DNA of 64,000 nt. It comes from Nitrospirota bacterium (lineage in GTDB: Bacteria > Nitrospirota > Thermodesulfovibrionia > UBA6902). Below the pieces are notes generated by a model. It worked only from the letters and a program-made list of their open reading frames with translations. It was not told the origin of the DNA and did no database searches. Of this stretch, positions 51,294-60,458 are shown one piece after another. The stretch lies in contig JACQZG010000058.1 in assembly GCA_016213935.1 (NCBI GenBank), forward strand, positions 31,872-95,871, read 5' to 3'. The position numbers and the translations under genes are program-made. The number at the start of each line of letters is the position of its first letter. Position 1 is the first letter of the stretch.

Positions 51294-52388
51294 TTGAAAC
51301 TGCAGCGCGCCGTTGCCGAGATAAGCCTCGGAAACCTCTCAAGTAATCTTCAGCTTGTCAGGAAGAAGACAGGCAATAAAAATATCCTCGCCGTTGTAAA
51401 AGCAGACGCCTACGGCCATGGAGCCGTAACCATATCGAGGCATTTATTAAAAAATGGCGTGAAGATGTTAGGCGTCGCCTGCGCGGCCGAAGGCATAGAG
51501 CTCAGGAATGCAGGCATTACAGTTCCGATAATCGTCTTTTTCGATACAAGGAATATTGAGGCGTTTGCGGAATATAACCTTACTCCTGTTGTTTTCGACC
51601 TCAATACTGCAAAAAAGATTTCAAAAGCCGCATCCGGCAGTAAGAAACTGATACCTGTTCATGTCAAGATAGATACCGGAATGGGGCGGGTTGGTTTTAA
51701 CCATGAGGAGGCACTGACTGCCGTTCCCGAAATAGCGTCATATGAAAATCTAAGAATCGAAGGGATCATGAGCCATTTTTCCGACGCTGACCTTAAAAAC
51801 AAAAATTTTGCCCGCAGACAGATCAAGAGTTTCAACAGGATTTTATCCGAACTGAAGTATGCCGGCTTGTCATTCAAATATATTCACATGGCAAACAGCG
51901 CCGCTGTAATGACTCTGCCGGAAGCCCACTTCAACACCGTGCGCCCGGGAATAATGTTATACGGCTACGGCTGCTGCGAGGGTGAAAAGCTTAAACCGGT
52001 AATGAGCGTTAAGTCCGGGGTTCTCTTTGTGAAGCATGTTCCGGAAGGCACACCGATCAGCTACTGCAGGACATTTGTCACAAAAAGAAGAAGCGCCATA
52101 GCTACCATAGCTCTCGGTTACGCGGACGGCTATGACAGAAGGCTCTCTAATAAAGGCAGAGTGATTATCAATGGGAAATTCGCGCCTGTCGCAGGAAGGG
52201 TCTGCATGGACACATTCATGGCTGACGTAACCGGCATCCCGAACGTGAGCGGGGAAAGCGAAGTCATATTGATAGGTTCAAAAGGCAGCAGAAAGATCAC
52301 CGCACAGGATATTGCCGATGATATAGGCACCATTCCCTATGAGGTACTTACATCGATTGGCAAAAGAGTTGAGAGGGTTTACAAGTAG
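51294..52388 (+). CDS. alr: Alanine racemase
   Basis: PLP enzyme that makes D-alanine for peptidoglycan. VVKADAYGHGAV holds the PLP lysine, HVKIDTGMGRVGF and HMANSAAVM follow, and the C-terminal domain has YCRTFVTKRRSAIATIALGYADGYDR with the catalytic tyrosine and VCMDTFMADVT. Length 364 is normal. The start is a TTG directly after tatA. Confidence 0.96.
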   Translation: MKLQRAVAEISLGNLSSNLQLVRKKTGNKNILAVVKADAYGHGAVTISRHLLKNGVKMLGVACAAEGIELRNAGITVPIIVFFDTRNIEAFAEYNLTPVVFDLNTAKKISKAASGSKKLIPVHVKIDTGMGRVGFNHEEALTAVPEIASYENLRIEGIMSHFSDADLKNKNFARRQIKSFNRILSELKYAGLSFKYIHMANSAAVMTLPEAHFNTVRPGIMLYGYGCCEGEKLKPVMSVKSGVLFVKHVPEGTPISYCRTFVTKRRSAIATIALGYADGYDRRLSNKGRVIINGKFAPVAGRVCMDTFMADVTGIPNVSGESEVILIGSKGSRKITAQDIADDIGTIPYEVLTSIGKRVERVYK

Positions 52389-52472
52389 TTATTGCATATT
52401 AAAGCAAGTGTGATAAACTCCTGTTAAACGGAGCAGGCAACAGCTTAATCAGCCTGTTAGAGGCGGATAATA

Positions 52473-53567
52473 ATGGCACTGACCGCATCAGACTTTAGAA
52501 GGTATAATTATTTTTCAAGCCTTTCAGACAATTCCCTTGAGATCCTTTCCGGAAAGAGCAGTGTCGTTAACTTACCTGCAGGCAGTGAAATCCTGAATGA
52601 AGGGGATGCCGGCGACTCTTTTTACTTCATTAAACAAGGGCAGGTTGAAGTTACCAAGAAGACAAAGTCTGGGCAGGAAACGACGCTCTCGGTCATAGGA
52701 AGCGGGCAGGGTTTTGGAGAGATAGCGCTTCTGACCTGTCCGGTACGCTCAAGTTCGGTCCGCGCCGTTACCGATGTCACGCTCTTTGAACTGCCGAAAG
52801 CGGATTTTGAGAATATCGTGCTGGAAGAGACCGCTTTCAAGATCGCGCTGACCAAACAGGTCGAAGCATATCTGCATTTCAACCGGCTTAAGGTTCTCCA
52901 GCCGTTTCAACTCCTTGAGCCGTATAAGATGTTCGCGATAATGGAAAAGATGACGGAAGAACAATATTCGCCCGGCGAAGATATCATCGTGCAGGGTGAA
53001 AAGGGCGAACTCTATTACGTTATCATATCAGGGCGCGTTGCCGTGCTGAAACGCAAAAAGGGCGAAGAGGAATATCAACAGGTGGCGGTATTGGATGCCG
53101 GGGAAGCCTTTGGCGAAGAAGCGCTTATCAGGGACGACCCGCGCAACGCTACATGCCGTGCCATTGAGAAGACAACTGTAGCCGCGCTGCACAAAAAGGA
53201 TTTCGACCAAATCATAAAAACATCTTTTTTGGATAACATCTTTCCTGAAGATGTTTCTCTTGATACATACCTTGATGAGTATGTGATCATAGACGCGAGG
53301 GTCCCTGCCGAATATGAAGAAGCGCATATCTACGGCGCGATAAACATTCCCGTCGAAGTATTGCGGCAGGAATGCGCGGGCTTTGACAAGTCAAAAAAAT
53401 ATATTACTTACTGCCTCAATGATTCTCGGGGCATGGTTGCGGCCTTTCTGCTTAAAAACCACGGCTTCCACGCGCAATGCCTGCGGGGCGGGGTTAACGG
53501 CTGGGAAGGACGGCTTGTGACAGGCTCTGACGGCATTCACTTCCCCGAAGGTAAATCAAAGGCCTGA
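52473..53567 (+). CDS. Double cyclic-nucleotide-binding protein with rhodanese domain
   Basis: A 364-residue cytosolic protein with two cNMP-binding domains (about 12-130 and 140-255; GSGQGFGEIALLTCPVRSSSVRAV and DAGEAFGEEALIRDDPRNATCRAI are their phosphate cassettes) and a C-terminal rhodanese domain (YVIIDARVPAEYEEAHIYGAINIPVE, active-site loop YCLNDSRGM with the cysteine present). This links nucleotide sensing to a sulfur-transfer module. No target is shown by neighbours. Confidence 0.88.
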   Translation: MALTASDFRRYNYFSSLSDNSLEILSGKSSVVNLPAGSEILNEGDAGDSFYFIKQGQVEVTKKTKSGQETTLSVIGSGQGFGEIALLTCPVRSSSVRAVTDVTLFELPKADFENIVLEETAFKIALTKQVEAYLHFNRLKVLQPFQLLEPYKMFAIMEKMTEEQYSPGEDIIVQGEKGELYYVIISGRVAVLKRKKGEEEYQQVAVLDAGEAFGEEALIRDDPRNATCRAIEKTTVAALHKKDFDQIIKTSFLDNIFPEDVSLDTYLDEYVIIDARVPAEYEEAHIYGAINIPVEVLRQECAGFDKSKKYITYCLNDSRGMVAAFLLKNHGFHAQCLRGGVNGWEGRLVTGSDGIHFPEGKSKA

Positions 53568-53600
53568 AGTTGACGGCCAGCCAGACTTTTTCAGAAAAAA

Positions 53601-54989
53601 CTATTTTCCTGTCAGCTTCATCGGATCAAGAAGACGGTTTGCGTCTTTCCTGCTCAGTATGCCTCTTTCAATAACAACTTCTTTTACGGTCTTGCCTGTT
53701 CTGTAAGCTTCTTTTGAAACCTCAGCGGCGGCTTCATAACCTATGACCGGATTGAGCGCTGTCGCTATCGCAAGGGTCGTCTCAGCAAGCTCCCTGCATC
53801 TCTCTTTATCAGCCCTTATGCCTTTAAGGCACTTCTCGTTAAACGCGTTTATTCCTTTTGAGAGTATCTCTATCGAACTGAGAAGATTGTGGGCAATAAG
53901 GGGCTTCATGACATTCAGTTCGAGCTGAGAGGCCTGCGCCGCAAACACGATAGCTGTATCATTTCCCATGACCTGATAGCAGATCATGTTCAGCATCTCT
54001 GCCATTACGGGATTCACCTTCCCGGGCATGATGGATGAACCCGGCTGAACCGCAGGCAGTATTAACTCTGCAAAACCTGTCCTCGGGCCCGAACTCAAAA
54101 GGCGGATGTCATTGGCTATTTTAGTAAGCGTGACCGCAAGCCCCCTTAAAGAAGCGCTCACCTCAAGCGCGGCGTATACATTCTGAATGCCGTCAAAAAG
54201 ATTCGCGGAACTTCTGAACTTTAAACCCGTTATCCTGTTTATCTCTCTGACAACGGTTTGCCTGAACTTGGGATGAGCATTTATACCTGTTCCTACAGCA
54301 TTGCCGCCTATGGGGATAAAAAGGAGAGATTTTGAAGCATTCTCTATTCTTTTGATGTCATTGGCTACAGCTTCGGCATATCCGCTGAATTCCTGACCGA
54401 GCCTTATCGGAACGGCATCTTGCATATGCGTTCTTCCGGCCTTTACTGTCTTGCCAAATTCCCTCGCTTTTTGTGAGAGCACGGCTTTCAATGATCTCGC
54501 GGCAGGGAGAAGGCCTTCATTTAAGGCCTCGAAAGAGGCTATATAGATTGATGTGGGGATGGTATCGTTTGTCGACTGCGCCATGTTCACATGGTCGTTG
54601 GGGTGAATGAGGCTGTGGTCCCCCCTTTTGCCCCCGAGAATTTCAACAGCCCTGTTGCAGATCACTTCATTTGCGTTCATGTTCTGCGATGTGCCTGCCC
54701 CGGCTTGATAGACGTCAACAACAAATTGGGAATCATGCAGGCCGTTTATTACCTCAAGGGATGCCTTTTCGATAGCCTTCAACTCAGCTTTTTTAAGAAG
54801 CCCGAAAGAGCCGTTAGCCCTTGCCGCTGCAAGCTTGACTATTCCCTGTGCCCTGATGAATCTCCTTGGAAGCCTGAGGCCGCTTATCGGGAAATTCTCA
54901 ACAGCCCTCTGCGTCTGCGCTCCGTAATACGCGCCTTTAGGGATAGTTATCTCTCCCATCGTATCATGCTCTCTTCTCGCCTTTTTCAT
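53601..54989 (-). CDS. Class II fumarase / aspartate ammonia-lyase
   Basis: A 462-residue member of the fumarase/aspartase superfamily. GAYYGAQTQRAVENFPIS at the start, AGAGTSQNMNANEVICNRA, HPNDHVNMAQSTNDTIPTS, GRTHMQDAVPIRLGQEF and the signature GSSIMPGKVNPVMAEM. DVYQAGAGTS favours aspartate ammonia-lyase, while other parts fit fumarase; motifs alone do not decide, so the name is left open. Confidence 0.9.
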   Translation of the reverse strand: MKKARREHDTMGEITIPKGAYYGAQTQRAVENFPISGLRLPRRFIRAQGIVKLAAARANGSFGLLKKAELKAIEKASLEVINGLHDSQFVVDVYQAGAGTSQNMNANEVICNRAVEILGGKRGDHSLIHPNDHVNMAQSTNDTIPTSIYIASFEALNEGLLPAARSLKAVLSQKAREFGKTVKAGRTHMQDAVPIRLGQEFSGYAEAVANDIKRIENASKSLLFIPIGGNAVGTGINAHPKFRQTVVREINRITGLKFRSSANLFDGIQNVYAALEVSASLRGLAVTLTKIANDIRLLSSGPRTGFAELILPAVQPGSSIMPGKVNPVMAEMLNMICYQVMGNDTAIVFAAQASQLELNVMKPLIAHNLLSSIEILSKGINAFNEKCLKGIRADKERCRELAETTLAIATALNPVIGYEAAAEVSKEAYRTGKTVKEVVIERGILSRKDANRLLDPMKLTGK

Positions 54990-55036
54990 AACGGATTAGT
55001 TTAACACAAGAATCAAAGACAGTTCATTAATAAATG

Positions 55037-55130
55037 TCATTCTGAGGTGTCCAGGAACTTCGGGACGACGAAGAATCTTTATGTAATTTATTGCTCCGGA
55101 TTCTTCAGTCTCTTCGTTTCCTCAGGATGA
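55037..55130. repeat. MITE-like dispersed element, copy 2
   Basis: Inverted ends TCATTCTGAGG and CCTCAGGATGA (10 of 11) enclose GACGAAGAATCT and its partner GGATTCTTC, so the strand could fold into one long hairpin. It is related to the element at 3915-4013. Confidence 0.6.
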
Positions 55131-55218
55131 AGGGATCAGCGTCACTTTGTGCTTATGCCTGAATATTTGCCTTTTCTCTGTTTGACACTGCCGCTGTCCG
55201 TAATTATAATGTGTGCAT

Positions 55219-55890
55219 ATGATAACGAACTATGAAATCATTCTACGCCTTCTCCTGGGGGCATTTGTGGGAGGCGTCATAGGTTTTGAAAGAGAGATGC
55301 ACGGAAGGGCTGCCGGCTTCAGGACTCAGCTTATAGTCTGTGTAGCCGCTGTCCTGATAATGATTGTTTCTGAAAACTATTTTTTTCACATGAAGGCAGA
55401 CCCCGCGCTCAGGATTGACCCCGCGAGGATAGCTTCAGGCGCCCTAATCGGGATCGGTTTTTTAGGCGCCGGTGTTATAGTAAAGAGCGGGTTCGGGATA
55501 AGGGGCCTCACCACAGCCGCTTCAATCTGGATCGTCTCTGCCATCGGGCTTGCCATCGGCTCAGGGCTTTACATCGAAGCATTAACAACGACCGCGATTA
55601 CTATCATCGCACTTGTCTTTTTAAGGATGGTCGAAAGAAAGATCAGCGCGGGGGTATTCAGAAGCGTCACTGTCTCTACACTCAATAATATGGATATGGA
55701 GAACAGGGCGCGTTCCCTGCTTGAGTCCCATGGTTTCCGCATACTTTCCGTCGATTATGAAAAGCACGGCGGCACCGGAGAATACATATACACATTTAAC
55801 ATTCTGAAAAAACGGAGCGAGGAGATTGGAAAATTTTTTCAGGAACTCAATTCTCTGGAAGGTGTCAACTCTATCAAGATAACGAATTGA
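55219..55890 (+). CDS. MgtC/SapB family membrane protein
   Basis: A 223-residue protein: four to five membrane helices in the first 140 residues with the family motifs LLGAFVGGVIGFEREMHGRAAGFRTQLIVC and RIASGALIGIGFLGAGVIVKSGFGIRGLTTAASIW, then an ACT-like cytosolic domain. MgtC proteins influence Mg2+ or membrane potential. Start ambiguous between GTG at 55213 and ATG at 55219. Confidence 0.92.
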   Translation: MITNYEIILRLLLGAFVGGVIGFEREMHGRAAGFRTQLIVCVAAVLIMIVSENYFFHMKADPALRIDPARIASGALIGIGFLGAGVIVKSGFGIRGLTTAASIWIVSAIGLAIGSGLYIEALTTTAITIIALVFLRMVERKISAGVFRSVTVSTLNNMDMENRARSLLESHGFRILSVDYEKHGGTGEYIYTFNILKKRSEEIGKFFQELNSLEGVNSIKITN

Positions 55891-55900
55891 ATCCAGCCGG

Positions 55901-56812
55901 CTAAGCGTTCAGGAGCTTATCAAAAGGATATCTCTTCAGGAATTTAAGAAAACTCTGCAGGGTATGCGAAGGCTCTTTGGATTTCTTGTATACGAGGGAG
56001 AAATCCCTCCTGAACTTCTCATCTTTAAAGCTGGCCGTCTTGATGGTCCCGTAACGGAGCTCTTTTTTCACCGCCCACTTTGACATAATCGATATTCCGA
56101 GGCCTTCCTCGACGGCATTCTTAATGGACGCGGTGCTGCCCATGACAAGGGATATCTTGAGATTCTGCTGCGTTATGCCGTGGGCGGCAAGGGTCTTTTC
56201 AATGACCTGTCTCGTGCCTGAGCCTTCTTCCCTGAAGATAAGAGGTTCTTTGGAAAGTTCCATTGTGGTTACGCTCAGTTTTTTTGCCCAGGGATGAAGA
56301 GGCGACATTATCAGTACCATTTCATCGGGAATTATCTTTTCGACAATGAGTTTCTGTTTCTTAATCTCTCCCTCGACCAGTGCTATGTCGACATTGCCGG
56401 CATTCAGGAATTCTATGACATTGCGCGTGTTGCTTACGTGAATATGTATTCCAACCTTCGGGTATTTAGTTTTAAATTCAGCTATGACCGACGGAAGGAT
56501 ATAATTTCCTATTGTTGAACTTGCCCCGATGCTGACGATTCCCTTGACCTGGCCGGTAAGCGCGCCTAACTCCTTCTCTGCTTCGGCATACATGGCATTT
56601 ATCTCGGTTGCGTATTTATAGAGTATTTCTCCGGCGTTAGTAAGGGTTATTATACAGCCTGAACGGTTAAAGAGTTTTGTTCCGTACATCTCTTCAAGCG
56701 CCTGTATCTGAAGGCTGACTGCCGGCTGGGTAAGGCGTATAATCTCGGATGCCCTGGAGAAGCTCTTTGTTTCCGCTACGGTGCAGAATACCTTTAATTT
56801 ATGATCATCCAT
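55901..56812 (-). CDS. LysR family transcriptional regulator
   Basis: A 303-residue regulator: N-terminal winged helix (LKVFCTVAETKSFSRASEIIRLTQPAVSLQIQALEEMYGTKLFNR) and a periplasmic-binding-like effector domain (VSIGASSTIGNYILPSVIAEFKTKYP...IFREEGSGTRQVIEKTL). LysR proteins usually control a divergent gene; here the upstream neighbour is a co-oriented RNase HI gene about 100 nt away, so the target is not clear. Confidence 0.94.
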   Translation of the reverse strand: MDDHKLKVFCTVAETKSFSRASEIIRLTQPAVSLQIQALEEMYGTKLFNRSGCIITLTNAGEILYKYATEINAMYAEAEKELGALTGQVKGIVSIGASSTIGNYILPSVIAEFKTKYPKVGIHIHVSNTRNVIEFLNAGNVDIALVEGEIKKQKLIVEKIIPDEMVLIMSPLHPWAKKLSVTTMELSKEPLIFREEGSGTRQVIEKTLAAHGITQQNLKISLVMGSTASIKNAVEEGLGISIMSKWAVKKELRYGTIKTASFKDEKFRRDFSLVYKKSKEPSHTLQSFLKFLKRYPFDKLLNA

Positions 56813-56913
56813 ATTTTACGCTGTTAGAAGCTTTAGAAAGCTTGCTGGTATTATAGACAATAGAATTATTAGTGTCAATTATTTACTTATAAACAATGCT
56901 TTGAAAGCGGCTT

Positions 56914-57372
56914 TTAAATGGTTTTTTTAGTTGCCCGTTTAATGGCGGCCCTTGCGAGTGAATCCGCTTCATTATTGCGCTCTCTTCGAATATGCGAAAT
57001 CTCCAACTCGTCGAATTTTTTTATAAGTTTCACAGCGTTACTCCAGAAATGCCTGAGCGTTTCATTTCTTACCTTGTATTCCCCTTTTATCTGTTTGACT
57101 ACCAGTTCGGAATCCATATAAACCTTCGCTTTTCTCACGCCCGACTCGTGCGCCTTTATCAACCCTTTGATCAGTGACGAATATTCAGCGATATTGTTTG
57201 TGGCTTCACCGATATACTCTGAAATTTTCAGAGGTTCTTTCTTGCCGTCCTTGAAGACTATCACAATGCCGATGCCGGCTTTTCCGGGGTTTCCGCTGCA
57301 CGCGCCGTCGCAGAACATTTCAGCTTCCGGGAATTTTGGGTGGATTGTCGCTTTGCCGAAAAGTGGCGTCAT
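56914..57372 (-). CDS. Ribonuclease HI family protein
   Basis: A 152-residue RNase H fold protein. Catalytic acidic residues lie in MFCDGACSGNPGKAG (D), NIAEYSSLI (E), YMDSELVVKQ (D) and RRERNNEADSLAR (D). Without the long basic protrusion of E. coli RnhA. The ATG overlaps the stop of the zinc-ribbon gene by 4 nt, the typical pairing of these two families. Confidence 0.92.
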   Translation of the reverse strand: MTPLFGKATIHPKFPEAEMFCDGACSGNPGKAGIGIVIVFKDGKKEPLKISEYIGEATNNIAEYSSLIKGLIKAHESGVRKAKVYMDSELVVKQIKGEYKVRNETLRHFWSNAVKLIKKFDELEISHIRRERNNEADSLARAAIKRATKKTI

Positions 57373-58076
57373 TTTTCTTTGTGATACAGGAACCTGTGGC
57401 AGTAATAGCAGTGAATTATTTTGTTATCTGCTTTCACTTCATTGAAAAGCTGAGGGGGGATATTTGTATTGCATCCCTGGCAGATCTCGTCTTTTGCCTC
57501 GGCAACCGCAGACCCCCCGAGTTTTTTCAAAAGATCCATGTAGAATTCGTAATGTTCTTTCTCGATCCTGCCGGTGAATTCAAGGCGTTTTGACTTGTTT
57601 GCCTCTATCTCGGAGATAATCTTGTTTTTGTCCGTTTCTGTCAGTTGTTCATCCTTTTTCCACTCTTCTTCCGCCTTCTTGACCGTAATTGACTTTTCAT
57701 TTAAAATTTTAGCCAGCTTATCGGCATCTTCCATAAAATTGAGTATCTCAACTTCTATATCGTCAGTTGCTTTTTTTAATGATTCGATCTCGCGAAGATG
57801 CGCTTCATACTCTTTATTTGTCTTGAGCGCTCCGCTCTTTGCCTTTGACTTCTCTATTTTCTCGTGGAGTTCCTTCAGCTCAAGCTCCTTCCCTTTTCTT
57901 TTTTTTACCGCTTCTTCATGCCTGCTTTTGGCGGCTTCATAAGATGCCCGGGCCTCTTTGAGAATCAGGCTGTCTTTGCCTATCTTTTTTGACAATTGAT
58001 CTGCTTTGTCTGCAAGCGACAGAATCTCGGAGTCTATCTCCTGAAGTTTCTTAAGGAGTTCTAATTGTTCATTCAA
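57369..58076 (-). CDS. C4-type zinc ribbon coiled-coil protein (DUF164/CT398-like)
   Basis: A 235-residue protein: a long antiparallel coiled coil (about residues 1-180) and a C-terminal zinc ribbon (ICQGCNTNIPPQL ... IIHCYYCHRFLY). The start is a TTG (NEQLELLKKLQEID), 5 nt after GGAGG; a longer frame would run through the tRNA-Met gene and is rejected. It pairs with the overlapping RNase HI-family gene, an arrangement suggestive of a nucleic-acid role. Confidence 0.9.
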   Translation of the reverse strand: MNEQLELLKKLQEIDSEILSLADKADQLSKKIGKDSLILKEARASYEAAKSRHEEAVKKRKGKELELKELHEKIEKSKAKSGALKTNKEYEAHLREIESLKKATDDIEVEILNFMEDADKLAKILNEKSITVKKAEEEWKKDEQLTETDKNKIISEIEANKSKRLEFTGRIEKEHYEFYMDLLKKLGGSAVAEAKDEICQGCNTNIPPQLFNEVKADNKIIHCYYCHRFLYHKEK

Positions 58077-58156
58077 AGCCGCCTCCGAAGAAGTGCGTGA
58101 AGAAGGTAGAGCGAGTTCCGAAGAATAAGATTTTAATAACCATAAGCAATTGATTT

Positions 58157-58232
58157 TGGTGGGCCCACCAGGACTCGAACCTGGGACCAACCGGTTATGA
58201 GCCGGTGGCTCTACCAACTGAGCTATAGGCCC
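58157..58232 (-). tRNA. tRNA-Met(CAT), elongator (or tRNA-Ile2)
   Basis: A 76-nt cloverleaf with acceptor GGGCCTA/TGGGCCC, anticodon arm CCGGCTCATAACCGG (anticodon CAT), T loop GTTCGAGT and encoded CCA. The first pair G-C excludes an initiator with an unpaired first base. A lysidine-modified tRNA-Ile2 cannot be excluded by eye. Confidence 0.9.
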
Positions 58233-58306
58233 TGAAGATCGAAAAGTTAACTATGACATTCTATGATAAACGCGTAAAAAAGTAAACCTCGCCGCGAAGA
58301 ATATCA

Positions 58307-58339
58307 GCGTCTTAATGCGAATAAAACAATATAAGACGC
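58307..58339. other. Inverted repeat upstream of MtrA-like gene
   Basis: GCGTCTTA (58307-58314) and TAAGACGC (58332-58339) form a perfect 8-bp stem with a 17-nt loop in the leader of the following gene. No T-run follows. It could be an operator or leader hairpin. Confidence 0.4.
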
Positions 58340-58402
58340 GGCTGAGGCATCGTTGCCGGCTGAATTGAACTTTTATGAGTTATTCGTCATAATAATTTCA
58401 TT

Positions 58403-59572
58403 ATGAACCCGGTTTTTGACAAAGTCCGTTCAGAACTTCAGCGGGGGATGGATAAATGCAAATGCGACAGGTGCGGATGCATGCGCGGCACGCTGGAAGG
58501 GCTGAGCAAGTCGCTTCCTGCACTTAAGAACAAAGAAGCGGACAGCCTGTTGGCTGACATAAAGAAATTATACAAGAAGCTTTTGCCCCTTGAATATTCA
58601 TGTTTCGGATGTAAGTTCTGCATTCCCGCGGAGGCCATGACACTGCTCACAAAAGAATTTCCAGCCCTTGCGTCTTCAACTCTTTTAAGCTGCGACTTTG
58701 AGGTGAGCGATAATGCCTGGCCGCCGGTGGAAGGCGAATATACTGTTCTGGACAATTCAGCCCCTGTGGCTGTCACGACCCTTGCGGACCTTGATCTTGA
58801 AAATAAGGTTGCAAAACTGAAGCCTAAGGGGCTCAATATTATCGGCAAAACCGAGACTGAGAATATCGGCATAGATAAACTGGTCAAAAATATCATCACT
58901 AACTCAGCTATCCGTTATCTGATTCTCGCGGGAAATGAGGCTGAAGGGCATAAAAGCGGCTCGACCATTTTGGCTCTGTGGAAGAACGGAGTTGACAAGA
59001 ATATGCGCATTATAGGCTCTCCGGGAAGGCGGCCCGTGCTGAAAAACCTCAAACATTCTGATATAAGGGCGTTCCGCAGCCAGGTAGAGATCGATGACCG
59101 GCAGGGGTCTTCGGATGCGAGGAAGATTGCGTCAAGAATAAGGGAACTTGCTCAAAAGGCTGAGCCCCTTTCAGCCTCGTCAGGCTGCGGCTGCGCCGGC
59201 GGCGTATGCCATCCTGAGCCTGCCGGGCCTCTGATTAAGCCTGTCGTTTTAACTCCAAAAGCAAGTGCCTTAAAGATCTCAGGGCCTTTAAGGGTCAAGG
59301 CAAAAGGGCCTGAATCGGTAAAACTGGACAAGGCGGGATATTTTGTGATTATGCTCTCAAAAAAGCATAAGCTCATATTGGTTGAGCATTATTCATATGA
59401 CAATAAGCTCCTGAGGGTCATTGAAGGGAAAAAAAGCCGTGAAATTTATTTCACGATAATAGATAATAAGTGGGTTTCAGAGCTTACGCACGCGGCTTAT
59501 CTCGGAAGAGAACTTGCGAGGGCAGAGATTTCTTTAAAAAACGGCTCCAGATACATACAGGACGGGGCTTAA
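58403..59572 (+). CDS. MtrA-like corrinoid protein with DUF4346 and cysteine cluster
   Basis: A 389-residue cytosolic protein in three parts. The N-terminus has two cysteine clusters (C19, C21, C24, C26 and C67, C70, C73) able to hold Fe-S or zinc. Residues about 105-235 match the A subunit of the archaeal tetrahydromethanopterin methyltransferase: WPPVEGEYTVLDNSAPVAVTTLA, KTETENIGIDKLVKNII and LILAGNEAEGHKSG, where H183 aligns with the cobalamin-ligating His of MtrA. The C-terminal domain (about 305-388) is DUF4346 (IYFTIIDNKWVSELTHAAYLGRELARAE). A linker holds CGCAGGVC. It probably carries a methyl-accepting corrinoid, but no methyltransferase gene is nearby. Confidence 0.8.
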   Translation: MNPVFDKVRSELQRGMDKCKCDRCGCMRGTLEGLSKSLPALKNKEADSLLADIKKLYKKLLPLEYSCFGCKFCIPAEAMTLLTKEFPALASSTLLSCDFEVSDNAWPPVEGEYTVLDNSAPVAVTTLADLDLENKVAKLKPKGLNIIGKTETENIGIDKLVKNIITNSAIRYLILAGNEAEGHKSGSTILALWKNGVDKNMRIIGSPGRRPVLKNLKHSDIRAFRSQVEIDDRQGSSDARKIASRIRELAQKAEPLSASSGCGCAGGVCHPEPAGPLIKPVVLTPKASALKISGPLRVKAKGPESVKLDKAGYFVIMLSKKHKLILVEHYSYDNKLLRVIEGKKSREIYFTIIDNKWVSELTHAAYLGRELARAEISLKNGSRYIQDGA

Positions 59573-59681
59573 CATAGAGGGCTAGACGCCGGGCAAACGG
59601 CGCAATATCATTCAGGCAGAACCTTCTGTCATCCTTTATTCTGTTTTTTCATTATTAACTTTCAAGTTTGCGTGTAATATT

Positions 59682-60458
59682 ATGTCAAGAGTCATTGCCG
59701 TAACAAATCAGAAGGGAGGGGTTGGAAAGACCACCACTGCCATCAATATAGCTGCTTCCCTGGCTGAAGCAGCCGGGAAAAAGGTGCTTTTAATAGACGC
59801 CGACCCTCAGGGCAACTCAACGAGCGGGCTCGGCATTGAAAGGGAGAATCTTAATGGAAGCCTGTATGATCTTTATACCGGGTCAAAAACAATTTTTGAT
59901 GTAATATACCCTTCTCCAATTGAAAGGCTCAAAGTCATCCCGTCCAACATCGATCTTCTGGGAGCTGAGCTTGAGCTTGCCTCAAAAGAGGGGAGGGAGG
60001 CCGTGCTTAAAGATGCGGTTGCTTCCGTTAAAGACGAATACGATTTTATCTTTATCGACTGCCCTCCATCGCTGAGTCTTCTCACCCTCAATGCGCTTGT
60101 CGCAGCGGACAGCCTTCTTATCCCCATGCAGTGCGAATACTTCGCGCTTGAAGGAATCGGCGCATTGTACAAAACCTTCAGCCTGATAAAAGATACTTTC
60201 AACCCATCCCTTCAGATAGAGGGGATACTGCTCACGATGTTTGACGGAAGAAACAGCCTCGCGCATCAGGTCGCTGATGAACTGAGAAAACACTTTGGAG
60301 ACAAAGTGTATAATACAAGAATTCCGAGGAATGTGACTCTTGCCGAAGCGCCGAGCCACGGAAAACCCGTAATATTGTATGATATGAATTCCAAAGGCGC
60401 TCAAAGTTACCTCGAACTCGCAAAGGAGATTGTTGGCAATGAAACCGGCGTTGGGTAA
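59682..60458 (+). CDS. parA: Chromosome-partitioning ATPase ParA/Soj
   Basis: Deviant Walker ATPase. NQKGGVGKTTTAINIA is the Walker A, LLIDADPQGNSTSGLG and FIIDCPPSLSLLT-type FIFIDCPPSLSLLTLNAL follow. It moves the ParB-parS complex of the origin. Overlaps parB by 20 nt. Confidence 0.96.
   Translation: MSRVIAVTNQKGGVGKTTTAINIAASLAEAAGKKVLLIDADPQGNSTSGLGIERENLNGSLYDLYTGSKTIFDVIYPSPIERLKVIPSNIDLLGAELELASKEGREAVLKDAVASVKDEYDFIFIDCPPSLSLLTLNALVAADSLLIPMQCEYFALEGIGALYKTFSLIKDTFNPSLQIEGILLTMFDGRNSLAHQVADELRKHFGDKVYNTRIPRNVTLAEAPSHGKPVILYDMNSKGAQSYLELAKEIVGNETGVG

Noticed and set aside
58077..58217. N-terminal extension of the zinc-ribbon protein
   Set aside because: The extra frame runs through the tRNA-Met gene; a TTG with GGAGG gives a family-like start.
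58233..58402. Cobalamin riboswitch ahead of the MtrA-like gene
   Set aside because: The leader is short and no B12-box or fitting multi-stem fold was seen.
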